Shown here: piece by piece, positions 26,211 to 35,306 of the stretch
Numbering within the stretch: position 1 is the first letter of the stretch
Layout: each line of letters opens with the position of its first letter
Assembly (NCBI RefSeq): GCF_031951985.1
Contig: NZ_JAVLVU010000001.1
Location: 2,976,001 to 3,040,000, forward strand
Source: Mucilaginibacter terrae
GTDB taxonomy: Bacteria; Bacteroidota; Bacteroidia; Sphingobacteriales; Sphingobacteriaceae
Direction of reading: 5' to 3'
DNA length: 64,000 nt
The notes under the pieces: model-generated
The model's input: the letters and a program-made list of their open reading frames with translations, nothing else
Database searches by the model: none
What the model was told of the DNA's origin: nothing
Translations under genes and position numbers: made by a program

Positions 26211-28373
26211 TTATTGTGAATACACCATAGAAGATACCCTGTACGCTGATGCCGTATTACTGTACCAATCGGCGTGGTTTAAACCACTTGATGTAGCCCA
26301 TGGCGAATACATTTTGTACACCTTATCAACACCGTTAAGCTCAGTAGGGTATTGAAAAGCATCGCTGAACATAATGCCGAAAGGCTTGTTGGTTAACGAT
26401 AGATAATATTTGTTTTGAGCCGGAACAGTGGCGTCGTCCTGCGTATCAAATAATGCCGCATTGGCTTTTGCGGTTGGCTTATAACCCATCAGGTGTATTT
26501 CGCGGCCACGCTCTTGCCTGGCTATAAGGAAAGGATTAAAATTTGATGCCAATACAGCCGATTGTGCAAGCGGCGAATTAAACTCGATGTTAAGAGATAC
26601 TGTTTGAGCCGTAAACTTACTGCTGTGGTTGTAAACGTTAAGGTTGATTGCGTTGCTTACACCCGGAAATAAGGCATCGGTATTATCAAAAGGTATAATT
26701 ACAGCTTTGGTTTGGCCGCTTTCAACACCGTTGGCCGCCATGGTAATATAGTTACCGCTAATTCTCTGACCTGTAACTGACTTTACTGTCGATGCAGCCA
26801 CAGGTAATTCAACACCCAAACCATTTTTGTAAATGGTACCTACTGCCCGTAATTGAAAATCGGCTTTAAGGTTAACTACCTGGTTTTTAGAATTTAAAAT
26901 GTAGCTATAACGATAACTTACTACCATGTCGTTCATGTCGTAATCGCTCATTTTAGGCCACATATCTTCAAAAGCTATAGTGCCATAAACTGTTTTTGAT
27001 GGATAATAGCTGGTAAATGCACGTGCGGCATCATTAGGAAACTCGTCTTGTGCGTCTTGAATACCATCGCCATCGGTATCGCCACCACGGTCAATTGTGG
27101 CTACGCTGGTTGTTGATATAGCACCTGCAACTGATGAAGTACTATAAATAACAAGATCATTAAAGTCGTTGTCCGAACCGGTTCCCGAGCGATCAATATC
27201 CTCAAAGCTTGATACAAACTTTTTGTGAACATCGTCATATAATAAGATGCTTTGTTTTTTTGAGCCGGGGTTATAGCTATCGTTTGAGTAAAATTTGGTA
27301 TTACCGGCAGTAACATCCGTTCCACTCCAGCCATTTTTTATCATTACAAAAGCAATGGTGGTACCGGCTGCAAAGTTGCCCAGTTTAACTTTATCGCCCG
27401 CTTTTAAACCACCACCCGAGCCATTTGCCGAAGCATTTGGAAATACCCAGGTAATTTTATCAATACCACCTAATATGGGCACTAAGCTCGCGCCTACATT
27501 TGGGGCGCTACCGGTAGGATACGTGTAATAACCTAAAGTATTTTTCTGATCGGCACCTTCCGAAACAAAGGTTACATAAACATCCGTTTTAGCTGTAACG
27601 TTTAGGGTTGAAGTTACCGTGCTGTTTAAATAAGAGGGGTGAGTGGTAGTCAACGGCAAATTCTCGGGTAACGAAGCGTTGATATAGGAAAGTAAAGAAG
27701 CATCAAGCACATCACTTGTGGCTTCTAAATAAACCGGCCGGCCTAAGGCTTTAGGGTAAGTTGCATTATTTACAATTGCGGTTGATGCGGTGTATGTACC
27801 CGGATATACAAAACTTGTAGCTAAAAGAGCCGTGGTTTGATAACCCGAAGTTTTGTAGGCCGATGTTGTTTTAACATCGGTAATAGCGTTTGATGTAAAC
27901 GTAATGTCTTCGGGCAAAATATTACCGCTGAAACCATCTTTGCCGCCAATAGTGGCTGTAACCGTATTGTCGCCGGCTATGCTGGCTTCAGCATTACGTA
28001 TAAGGCCTATGTAAGCAGGGTCAATGATTAAACCGGTTACTGTTGAGGCAATAGTTACCGAACCTTGTATTACACCGCTGGTATTGGTTACACCTTTAAA
28101 AACGGGCTCTCCTATTTGATTGCCGGGCAGGTATACACTTACCACAATACCGGGTAAGGGCTGCTCATTGTTGGTTTTTAATGCAATGCTCAATTTCACG
28201 TCTTTGGTAGTTTTAAAATTGAAACCATCAACAAAAGGCACTTCAGGAGTTACAGCAGCCGGAGGATTCTCTTGTGTAACCGGCTGGGATGTTTTCTGCT
28301 CTAAGACATCTTTTTTGCAAGCCGAAAACATAATTATCCCGGCTAAAAGAATGTGTGTAAAATTCTTTTTCAT
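26211..28373 (-). CDS. LruC-domain lipoprotein (paralogue 2)
   Basis: A 720-residue lipoprotein with the same order of parts as its neighbour: signal MKKNFTHILLAGIIMFSAC, GFNFKTTKDVKLSIAL, DNDFNDLVIYSTSS, the Asp-rich loop GGDTDGDGIQDAQDEFP and the LruC/DUF4842 core YYPSKTVYGTIAFED and DYDMNDMVVSYRY. The two proteins match along their full length and clearly arose by tandem duplication. An ATG three codons upstream (28382) is possible, but MKKNF gives the better signal peptide. Upstream lies the long AT-rich gap that should contain its promoter. Function unknown; calcium binding is inferred from the DxDxDG loop. Confidence 0.84.
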   Translation of the reverse strand: MKKNFTHILLAGIIMFSACKKDVLEQKTSQPVTQENPPAAVTPEVPFVDGFNFKTTKDVKLSIALKTNNEQPLPGIVVSVYLPGNQIGEPVFKGVTNTSGVIQGSVTIASTVTGLIIDPAYIGLIRNAEASIAGDNTVTATIGGKDGFSGNILPEDITFTSNAITDVKTTSAYKTSGYQTTALLATSFVYPGTYTASTAIVNNATYPKALGRPVYLEATSDVLDASLLSYINASLPENLPLTTTHPSYLNSTVTSTLNVTAKTDVYVTFVSEGADQKNTLGYYTYPTGSAPNVGASLVPILGGIDKITWVFPNASANGSGGGLKAGDKVKLGNFAAGTTIAFVMIKNGWSGTDVTAGNTKFYSNDSYNPGSKKQSILLYDDVHKKFVSSFEDIDRSGTGSDNDFNDLVIYSTSSVAGAISTTSVATIDRGGDTDGDGIQDAQDEFPNDAARAFTSYYPSKTVYGTIAFEDMWPKMSDYDMNDMVVSYRYSYILNSKNQVVNLKADFQLRAVGTIYKNGLGVELPVAASTVKSVTGQRISGNYITMAANGVESGQTKAVIIPFDNTDALFPGVSNAINLNVYNHSSKFTAQTVSLNIEFNSPLAQSAVLASNFNPFLIARQERGREIHLMGYKPTAKANAALFDTQDDATVPAQNKYYLSLTNKPFGIMFSDAFQYPTELNGVDKVYKMYSPWATSSGLNHADWYSNTASAYRVSSMVYSQ

Positions 28374-29154
28374 AAAATTCAATCAATAGTTTAAATCAAT
28401 CAGGAGAGCGGTTGCGGGCAGGATATAATATTCCCATATGCATCTTAGGGGCAATGCATCAGGGTAAAACTTTCCAGGAAAAATAATTTTTACTGTTGGT
28501 TTAATTTGGTCCCCCTGCCTTAAACAGCTGGGTTAATTATTAATTGCCGGCGTTGGTAATCAACTTATGGATTTATACGCCTAAAGGTTTTATTGGGTTA
28601 CATTTTTTATAAAAAATATTTCACTTAACGATAAAATATTAAAATAAACACACCAATGGCAGTTTTTAATATTTAAACACACAGGAAGTATATTTATTTA
28701 GAGTACAAATGTTTAAACATATACTATATTTAATTTAACATTACTTAAAATTTATTTCTTCATAATTGTTATTTAAGTGTTACAACATACTCTTAACAGC
28801 TTATAACAAGTATATATCAAAATTGCTTATAAAGAAAAGCCGACTTGAAATAAGAGGAAAGAAATATGCTAAAACCAAAGAAAGATTATCTTATAAGTAT
28901 TAAATTATTGATTTTAAGTATTATACCCATTTTAATATAAAAAAATGTTATAACATATATTATTAAAACAATTACACAGTTTAAAACTCAGCAATTATTA
29001 TATGGTAGTTGATGAAGCATTGCTTTCGGCAAAACCCATTATTTTGTATAACTTAGGGCACATCATTACCTACAGCTGATATACTCAAACACGGCATATA
29101 ATAATGTAAAGCTTTAAGCAGGGTAACCTTACAGGTTTGGCCTAAAAGCAATCT
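28374..29154. other. AT-rich intergenic region of about 780 bases
   Basis: No open frame, RNA gene or repeat of the A-G families is apparent. The stretch is much richer in A and T than its surroundings, with many A and T runs (especially 28600-29000). It separates the divergent LruC lipoprotein gene and glycosyltransferase gene and must hold both promoters, but I could not single out convincing boxes. Confidence 0.6.
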
Positions 29155-30189
29155 ATGAAACGAATTGTACACATCACCCCAACACTCCCGCCCGTAATTA
29201 ACGGTCTTGGCGATTTTTCATACCTGGTTTCGCAAAGCATAGGAGAGTTATATGAGGCCGAACAATTTTTTTTAGTGGTAAACAAGCCACCAGGAAACAT
29301 AGACGATAATGTGAGCGAATTTAATGCAGGCAACCTGTACAATAAATTGATTGATGCCCGCCCCGATGCCGTAATACTGCACTTTGTAGGTTATGCCTAC
29401 CAAATTAAGGGCCTGCCTTTTTACATGCCTAAAGCATTACAAAAGCTTAAAAAAGAAACGAACTGTAAGGTGCTGGTTTATTTTCATGAACTATATGCAA
29501 CCAGCAATAATATACTGAGCACGGCCTTTTACACCAGTTATTTGCAAAAAGCAATTGTAAAGCAACTGTATGCCGTGGCCAACCAAACTTTCACTAACTG
29601 TGTATTATATAAGGGCATACTCTCGGCAGCCCTAAATGGAAAGCCTAATACGGTTATTGTTACCGGCCTATGCTCCAACATTCCTGAAGCATATTACAAT
29701 ACCCATATTGCCAAAGAGGCATCGTCCATGGTTATCTTTGGGTCGCAAACCTCACGATCGGCTATATATGGTAACCCCTTTTTTAACCGGGTAATTAAGG
29801 ATTCAGGCATAAAAACAATATATGATATTGGAGCGGGTTCTATGAATTACTATAGCCCCGATGTTGATTTCCGGCCACTTGGTAAGCTTGCGGCCGAAGA
29901 TATTGCTCCGTACCTCAACAAATCAGCTTATGGGGCATATGATTATGCACCGCATATTATTGGCAAATCGGGCATACTATCGGCTTATGCGGCCTTTAGT
30001 GTAGTCCCCATAAATTTTAGCGCAATTAAAGAAAAAGTGCTCGATGGCTTAGTCCCTGAAAAGGAATATTTCGACACCGCATCTGCCCTACCCGTACATG
30101 ATATGAACACCGCCTGTACCGGCCTGCAAAACTGGTATAAGCAGCGAACTCAAAAAAGCATAGCATCAACCATTATTCAACATCTGTAA
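29155..30189 (+). CDS. Glycosyltransferase, GT-B fold (GT4-like)
   Basis: A 344-residue protein whose N terminus MKRIVHITPTLPPVINGLGD has the glycine-rich donor-domain start of GT4-type glycosyltransferases. It contains VLVYFHELYAT and a later VIFGSQTSRSAIYGNPFF at the domain junction. The usual C-terminal EX7E motif is not clear, so this may be a divergent or non-catalytic member. It is followed after 4 bases by a second sugar-transferase gene, and the pair probably modifies a surface glycan or protein. The genes border the AT-rich gap and lie apart from any polysaccharide cluster, which would fit acquisition as a pair, but that is inference. Confidence 0.65.
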   Translation: MKRIVHITPTLPPVINGLGDFSYLVSQSIGELYEAEQFFLVVNKPPGNIDDNVSEFNAGNLYNKLIDARPDAVILHFVGYAYQIKGLPFYMPKALQKLKKETNCKVLVYFHELYATSNNILSTAFYTSYLQKAIVKQLYAVANQTFTNCVLYKGILSAALNGKPNTVIVTGLCSNIPEAYYNTHIAKEASSMVIFGSQTSRSAIYGNPFFNRVIKDSGIKTIYDIGAGSMNYYSPDVDFRPLGKLAAEDIAPYLNKSAYGAYDYAPHIIGKSGILSAYAAFSVVPINFSAIKEKVLDGLVPEKEYFDTASALPVHDMNTACTGLQNWYKQRTQKSIASTIIQHL

Positions 30190-30193
30190 TAAA

Positions 30194-31054
30194 ATGCAAA
30201 AAACTATAAAATGTAAAACCTTACTGGGGCAACGCGGACTTGATTTTTCGATTGCATGCCTGCATAGTTTCATTACCCATAGTGAAGACCAGATTTTACT
30301 GGAAATTTATGAAGATGGTTCGGTTACCGATGAAGATGAGCAAAAACTACTTACCTCGCTTCCCGGCTCAACGGTAATACGCAAAACGGTACGCACACCC
30401 ATTATTGAGCAAAAGCTGAAAAATTATCCGCTTTGTAAAAAGTTCAGGGATGAGAATGTGCTGGCGCAAAAGCTGTTTGATGTATCGCTGTACAATGATG
30501 ATGATATATTTTTCATCGACAGTGATATTTTCTTTTTTCAGAAGTATAAGCTGCCAGATTTTAACGATACGCCTACTTTTATGTACGACACCCAAAACGC
30601 TATATCATTTAGTCCGGGTAACTTTTTTAATTTCAAGCAAGCCGTTTATCCTAAAATAAATACCGGGATCATCTATTTCCCGCATAAGCTTTTCAGCCTC
30701 GATTTCTTAGAGAACTTATTGAAAGATAAAGCTTTTAGTAACGGGCTGGTTACTTTTAAAGTATGGGCCGAGCAAACGCTATGGGCAATTATGGCATCGG
30801 CAGGTAATAAGATCAATTATTTTAACCCGCAGCAAATAATTATGGCTACCGAAAATACGGTTATTGCCAATGATACCATTGCCGTTCACCTCGTATCATC
30901 ATACCGCCAGCAGTTTGAAGAGCTACGTAAGTTTACACCGCCGGTAACACAGGGTTATACTCAAGTTAGCATAAAACCAGCAGCCAAACCCATAAATAAA
31001 GTGGGCTTTTTTACCGAACGCTTAATTAAAAAAGTTAAAAACGTAGGTAAGTAA
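30194..31054 (+). CDS. Glycosyltransferase, GT-A fold with DxD motif
   Basis: A 286-residue protein with the metal- and nucleotide-sugar-binding DxD motif in DDDIFFIDSDIFFFQKYK (about residue 100), followed by YPKINTGIIYFP and WAEQTLWAIMA. This arrangement resembles GT8 and related nucleotide-diphospho-sugar transferases. Donor and acceptor are unknown. It starts 4 bases after the GT-B gene and is almost certainly co-transcribed with it. Its 3' end lies 8 bases from the convergent M56 gene with no obvious terminator in the gap. Confidence 0.68.
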   Translation: MQKTIKCKTLLGQRGLDFSIACLHSFITHSEDQILLEIYEDGSVTDEDEQKLLTSLPGSTVIRKTVRTPIIEQKLKNYPLCKKFRDENVLAQKLFDVSLYNDDDIFFIDSDIFFFQKYKLPDFNDTPTFMYDTQNAISFSPGNFFNFKQAVYPKINTGIIYFPHKLFSLDFLENLLKDKAFSNGLVTFKVWAEQTLWAIMASAGNKINYFNPQQIIMATENTVIANDTIAVHLVSSYRQQFEELRKFTPPVTQGYTQVSIKPAAKPINKVGFFTERLIKKVKNVGK

Positions 31055-31062
31055 TTAACGTA

Positions 31063-32769
31063 CTATTGGTTTTTCATAGGCTTGGTGGTAACCATAATTA
31101 CCCCATTTTCATGTTTTTTGCCATAGGCTTTTACTGCTGCATCTTCTCTTAAAACATTAATGCTGGCAATAGTTTTGGCATCCATAGTTTTGAGCGCGGC
31201 AACATCTGTTTCTTTGCCATCAACTATAACAAGTGGCTTTGAGCCTTGCTTAACAGAAAAGCCGGTTACCACAGCTTCGTTATTATTAGTACTAAACCTG
31301 CTGGTTACTTTAAAGGTATCAACAGCACCCTTAATTTTCACATCACCGCGCCGAACAAAGTTTATAGTTTGTACCACACGTTTTGCCGAGGTATCGGCCT
31401 CGTAACGGGCTGTTGCACCAAACACAACCGGTACGGTATATTGCACATCAACCTTTTTGCCGTTTTGCTCACCGGGTGCCCATTTTGGAGATGATGCTAT
31501 TACCCTAACCGCTTCCTCGGCCAATGCCGGGGTGCTTGCTTTTAGTGCACGCACATCGGTCAGTTCCCCGTCTTTACGCACCACAAAGGTTACATTAACC
31601 CGGCCTTGATTGCCATTGGTGTTGTGCAGGTTTTTCTGTAAAAACTCGGCAAAACCTCTAACCCCCCCCACAAAATTGGGGAGCTTTTCTACCGCGGTAA
31701 AAATCTCCTTTGCTTCATTAATATGCAAGGAATCTTTTACAATAGGTTCATCAACAACCTTAGCTGTAGGATTGTCTTTAACCAGCAACTCGTTATTTAC
31801 TTTAAACTCGGGCACACTGGCTACCAGTTCTTCGGTACGGGGTTGCTTAACGGTAAGCTCTTCAGTTACAACCGGGGCATTAATTAATACCGGAGCAGGA
31901 GCTTCAAAAACCTGTAACGCCTCGCGCTTAATAGTTTTTACCACCTCGCTATTGTTTATAGTGGCCGATGATAAGGCCAGCATCAACGCAAACAAAGGAG
32001 CCGAAAAGCCATATTTTAACAGCGCTACATAACCCGATTTGTTTTTTTGTAGCATCATAATGCGTTTTTTTAATACACTACTGTTAAAAAACGGGTTGAG
32101 TAAGTGATGTGACGGGGCGTTAAAAGCCTGATTCAGTAACAGCATGGCATAATCAGCCTTGCTGGTTCCTGTTTTGAGCGCATCACGGTCGGCAATAAAT
32201 TCGTGGGTTTGTTTAATATAATAACGGTACAAATACACAATAGGGTTAAACCAGTTAATAATCATAACCAGTTCAATTAAAAGCACATCGGCCGAGTGCC
32301 ATTGCCGGGCATGTACTTCTTCATGAGCAATAATCACCTCCTGGCCCTCCAGCTCTTCATCTACCTTTATTTTCTTAAAAAACGACCATGCAGCTGGTAA
32401 TTGCCTGTTGACAATCATGCGTTTAAGGGCAAACAGTTGCCAAAGTAACTTTACCGACAATATAACAATACCGGCAATATACACTACCCGTGCTATCTCG
32501 CCCATGGTGAGCTGATCGGGCTGATTGTTAAAGGTGTAAATAGCCTGGGGGCTTGCGCTATAAATGGTTTGATGTACCTTTTGGGTAATAAACCAGCTCT
32601 TTACTACATCCAACTGTATAAGCGGTATAAAAAACGATATTACAGATGCCCCAACCAAATAGATCCGGTTGAGCTGAAAAAACGTTTCGCGCTGTAACAG
32701 CAAGGCATAAAAGCCAAAAAACAGGATGAGATACAGGTTGCTGAGCAACAGGTAATGCCACCAGGTCAT
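31063..32769 (-). CDS. BlaR1/MecR1-like M56 metallopeptidase fused to a TonB C-terminal domain
   Basis: A 568-residue membrane protein. Helices at about 5-25, 36-54, 92-112 and 250-270 enclose a cytoplasmic zinc-peptidase loop with HEEVHARQWHS (HExxH about residue 148), the M56 fold that cleaves a BlaI-type repressor in BlaR1 systems. Instead of a penicillin-binding sensor, the outside part carries a TonB C-terminal domain (VNVTFVVRKDGELTD to VDVQYTVPVVFG) and ends with a plug-like segment PLVIVDGKETDVAALKT and HENGVIMVTTK. Such mosaics are common in Bacteroidetes. It lies 18 bases after the blaI-like gene and likely acts on that repressor. The signal sensed is unknown. Confidence 0.85.
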   Translation of the reverse strand: MTWWHYLLLSNLYLILFFGFYALLLQRETFFQLNRIYLVGASVISFFIPLIQLDVVKSWFITQKVHQTIYSASPQAIYTFNNQPDQLTMGEIARVVYIAGIVILSVKLLWQLFALKRMIVNRQLPAAWSFFKKIKVDEELEGQEVIIAHEEVHARQWHSADVLLIELVMIINWFNPIVYLYRYYIKQTHEFIADRDALKTGTSKADYAMLLLNQAFNAPSHHLLNPFFNSSVLKKRIMMLQKNKSGYVALLKYGFSAPLFALMLALSSATINNSEVVKTIKREALQVFEAPAPVLINAPVVTEELTVKQPRTEELVASVPEFKVNNELLVKDNPTAKVVDEPIVKDSLHINEAKEIFTAVEKLPNFVGGVRGFAEFLQKNLHNTNGNQGRVNVTFVVRKDGELTDVRALKASTPALAEEAVRVIASSPKWAPGEQNGKKVDVQYTVPVVFGATARYEADTSAKRVVQTINFVRRGDVKIKGAVDTFKVTSRFSTNNNEAVVTGFSVKQGSKPLVIVDGKETDVAALKTMDAKTIASINVLREDAAVKAYGKKHENGVIMVTTKPMKNQ

Positions 32770-32787
32770 AAGCAGAGAGGTTATGTA

Positions 32788-33159
32788 TTATTTATCCTTT
32801 AGTTTTTCAATCAGTTTCATGATCTCATCGGCCTCTTTCACATTAATTTTTTCTTTCTGCACAAAAAATGAGAACATGCGTTTTACCGAGTTATCAAAAT
32901 ACCCGGTAAGTAATTTATCTGAAGCAAAGTTTTGGTACTCATCTTTGCTGATAAGCGGATGGTATTCATGGCTTTTGCCATAAGCGGTGTGGCCAACAAA
33001 ACCCTTGGTTTCTAAAATACGAATGATGGTTGAAACCGTGTTATAAGCTGGTTTAGGTTCGGGCAGTAAATCAATCACATCCTTTACATACCCTTTTTTG
33101 ATTTGCCAAAGCACGTGCATCAACTGTTCTTCTGCACGGGTTAGCTCTTTAATTTCCAT
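32788..33159 (-). CDS. BlaI/MecI/CopY-family repressor
   Basis: A 123-residue winged-helix repressor. The N-terminal part ELTRAEEQLMHVLWQIKKGYVKDVIDLLPE and YNTVSTIIRILETKGFVGH matches the BlaI/MecI DNA-binding domain, including the recognition helix; the C-terminal helix (about 80-120) is the dimerisation and cleavage region. It probably represses its own operon and possibly others until cut by the M56 protease encoded next. It lies 9 bases after the small secreted protein gene and 18 bases before the protease gene. Confidence 0.92.
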   Translation of the reverse strand: MEIKELTRAEEQLMHVLWQIKKGYVKDVIDLLPEPKPAYNTVSTIIRILETKGFVGHTAYGKSHEYHPLISKDEYQNFASDKLLTGYFDNSVKRMFSFFVQKEKINVKEADEIMKLIEKLKDK

Positions 33160-33168
33160 AGTGATGTT

Positions 33169-33639
33169 TTATTTACTGTTTTGATACATTACCGGGCTGC
33201 ATTGCGCAAAACGGCTGTTGCCGGTTATTTCAATTTTATAATCCTGTATAAAATTATTAACCAAAGTTATGAATTGCTTTTGACGGCTGGCTGTTAAACC
33301 GGTATTTTCAAGGTTTACCAAATAATAACTTATGCATCCATCGGGTTCAAAGTAAATACGGTTAAATATGCGCGTAGGCTTTTCCCACACAAAATTGTTT
33401 TTATTTAAATAAACGGCCAAAGTGTTCAGCATATTGGCATATGCCTTGTAAAACTCTTGCGACCTGCCGCCCTTAAATACGGCCTTTGTGCTATCGGCAT
33501 GTAATGCACTCGCATATTCACCATCAAGCTTTTGCATCGAATAACCCTTTTTCTCGGCCTCTTGAAAAGTCTCGGCAATATGCTGGGCATATCCCTTTAC
33601 CGAAATAAGAATTAAAATTATGACAGTCAAGCATTTCAT
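33169..33639 (-). CDS. Small secreted protein of unknown function
   Basis: No family recognised. A 156-residue protein with a signal peptide MKCLTVIILILISVKGYAQ. The mature part has a helical first half and a beta-rich stretch TRIFNRIYFEPDGCISYYLV. It is the first gene of an operon with the BlaI-like repressor (9-base gap) and the M56 protease, so it might be a periplasmic accessory or a regulated target of that signalling pair; this is inferred from position only. Confidence 0.75.
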   Translation of the reverse strand: MKCLTVIILILISVKGYAQHIAETFQEAEKKGYSMQKLDGEYASALHADSTKAVFKGGRSQEFYKAYANMLNTLAVYLNKNNFVWEKPTRIFNRIYFEPDGCISYYLVNLENTGLTASRQKQFITLVNNFIQDYKIEITGNSRFAQCSPVMYQNSK

Positions 33640-33742
33640 TCATATAAAGCTACAACTAATTATTTAGTCGTCAAACTTTTTTTACATAAACCCGAACATT
33701 TGACATTATAAAACAGTTCAGTATCTTACCAATTATTAGTAC

Positions 33743-35146
33743 ATGCATATAACTTTTCATGGTGCTGCACGCAATGTAACCGGCAGCAAACACATAGTTC
33801 AACTTAACGACGGTACTTCTATCCTGCTCGACTGCGGCCTGTTTCAAGGGCTTGGCGAAAAAACCGAGGACATGAATGAACACTTTGGCTTTAACCCCCG
33901 TAAGGTTGATTACATGATACTCTCGCATGCCCATATAGACCACTGCGGCCTAATACCCAAACTGGTTGCCGAAGGGTACGAGGGGCCTATATACTGCACT
34001 GCTCCTACCATGGAACTTGCCCGCATCCTGCTCATGGATTCGGCTAAAATACAGCAGCAGGACGCTGAATACATGAATCGCCAACGAAAAAAGCGTAACG
34101 AAACAGAACTAACAGCACTCTACACCGAAGAGCAGGCCATGGAAGCTTTACGGCTCTTTAAAATAGTAGAGTATAATGACGAGGTAGAAGTTACGCCCTG
34201 CTTTAAGTTTAAACTCACTGATGCCGGGCACGTGATAGGCAGTGCTGCAATACACCTATCTATATTAGAAGATGGCAAATACACCAATATTACCTTTAGC
34301 GGCGATGTGGGCCGTTATGGCGATCTATTGTTACGCAGTCCTCAAAAGTTTCCACAGGCAGATTATATCATGCTCGAATCAACCTATGGCGATTCGCTGC
34401 ATAAAGATTTAGGGCCTATTGAAGATGCCCTTCGCGACATTATACACGACACCTGTATTGCAAAACGCGGCAAGGTGATCATTCCTGCTTTTAGCGTTGG
34501 GCGTACGCAGGAACTGCTTTATGCACTAAACGGGTTAGAATTGCGTGGGCAACTGCCGGATGTAAATTATTATGTGGATAGTCCGCTGAGCTTACAGGCC
34601 ACACAGGTAATTAAAGACCACCCTGAAGTATATAATAAAGACGTAATAGAGGTGATGAAAGTGGACCATGATCCCTTCATGTTTAAAAATCTGCGCTTCG
34701 TGCAATCAACCGAAGAATCGATGGCGCTGAATACCGATACAAGGCCCAGCGTAATCATATCCTCATCGGGCATGGCCGAGGCGGGCCGGGTGAGGCATCA
34801 CATACGTAACAACATCAATAACAAAAAGAACACCATACTTATGGTAGGTTATGCCGAACCCAGCAGTTTAGGTGGCCACCTTATACGTGGAGATAAGGAA
34901 GTTTACATTTTTGGCGACCGTTATGATGTTAAAGCCCAGGTTTGCGTAATTAAAAGCATGAGTGCCCATGGCGATTACGAAGACCTGCTGCACTTTCTGA
35001 ATTGCCAAAACCCCGAAGATGTTAAAAAGTTATTTTTGGTGCACGGCGAGTACGATGTTCAGCAAAAATTTGCCGATACCTTGCGGGATAAAGGATTTAA
35101 AAATATTGAAATACCTTACCAGCACGAGCGGGTGGAGTTGGAATAA
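33743..35146 (+). CDS. Beta-CASP metallo-beta-lactamase hydrolase (RNA-specificity domain type)
   Basis: A 467-residue zinc hydrolase. The first part has the metallo-beta-lactamase metal motif LSHAHIDHCGLIP (about 60-70), DAGHVIGSAA and FSGDVGRYG; the beta-CASP domain follows (about 200-370) with IIPAFSVGRTQELL; the C-terminal MSAHGDYEDLL and LVHGEYD complete the site. Proteins of this build (archaeal FttA/CPSF-like, bacterial YsH1-like) act as RNA endo- or exonucleases, so a role in RNA processing is likely. No KH domains are present. The upstream gap contains only its promoter region. Confidence 0.88.
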   Translation: MHITFHGAARNVTGSKHIVQLNDGTSILLDCGLFQGLGEKTEDMNEHFGFNPRKVDYMILSHAHIDHCGLIPKLVAEGYEGPIYCTAPTMELARILLMDSAKIQQQDAEYMNRQRKKRNETELTALYTEEQAMEALRLFKIVEYNDEVEVTPCFKFKLTDAGHVIGSAAIHLSILEDGKYTNITFSGDVGRYGDLLLRSPQKFPQADYIMLESTYGDSLHKDLGPIEDALRDIIHDTCIAKRGKVIIPAFSVGRTQELLYALNGLELRGQLPDVNYYVDSPLSLQATQVIKDHPEVYNKDVIEVMKVDHDPFMFKNLRFVQSTEESMALNTDTRPSVIISSSGMAEAGRVRHHIRNNINNKKNTILMVGYAEPSSLGGHLIRGDKEVYIFGDRYDVKAQVCVIKSMSAHGDYEDLLHFLNCQNPEDVKKLFLVHGEYDVQQKFADTLRDKGFKNIEIPYQHERVELE

Positions 35147-35176
35147 AATGGGTTGGTTTAAAGAATGTATTATATG

Positions 35177-35226
35177 CTCAAAAGAAGATCTGCGCGCGGC
35201 AACGTTGCAGCATCTCTTCTTTTGAG
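35177..35226 (+). terminator. Long hairpin after the beta-CASP gene
   Basis: CTCAAAAGAAGA pairs exactly with TCTTCTTTTGAG, around a GC-rich 26-base interior that includes CGCGCGG and GTTGCAGC. Only a weak T run (ATTT) follows, so it is either a poor terminator or an RNA structural or repeat element. Confidence 0.5.
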
Positions 35227-35259
35227 ATTTATCATTCCCTAAATCAAATCAATTATAAA

Positions 35260-35267
35260 TATGTTTG
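35260..35267 (+). promoter_or_regulatory. -7 box of pdxJ
   Basis: TATGTTTG fits TAnnTTTG exactly and lies 39 bases before the chosen pdxJ start, giving a leader of about 35 bases. No convincing -33 box was picked. Confidence 0.5.
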
Positions 35268-35306
35268 CATTGTTTAAGCATTACACATTTTATAATACTT
35301 GTCCCA

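Noticed and set aside
28374..29154. tRNA or small-RNA gene in the AT-rich gap
   Set aside because: No cloverleaf or stable hairpin was found by eye; the sequence is A/T runs. A small RNA cannot be excluded without transcript data.
33743..35146. Ligase-associated exonuclease partner of the Lhr-type helicase
   Set aside because: The beta-CASP layout and length fit the RNA-specificity group, and it lies 24 kb from the helicase.
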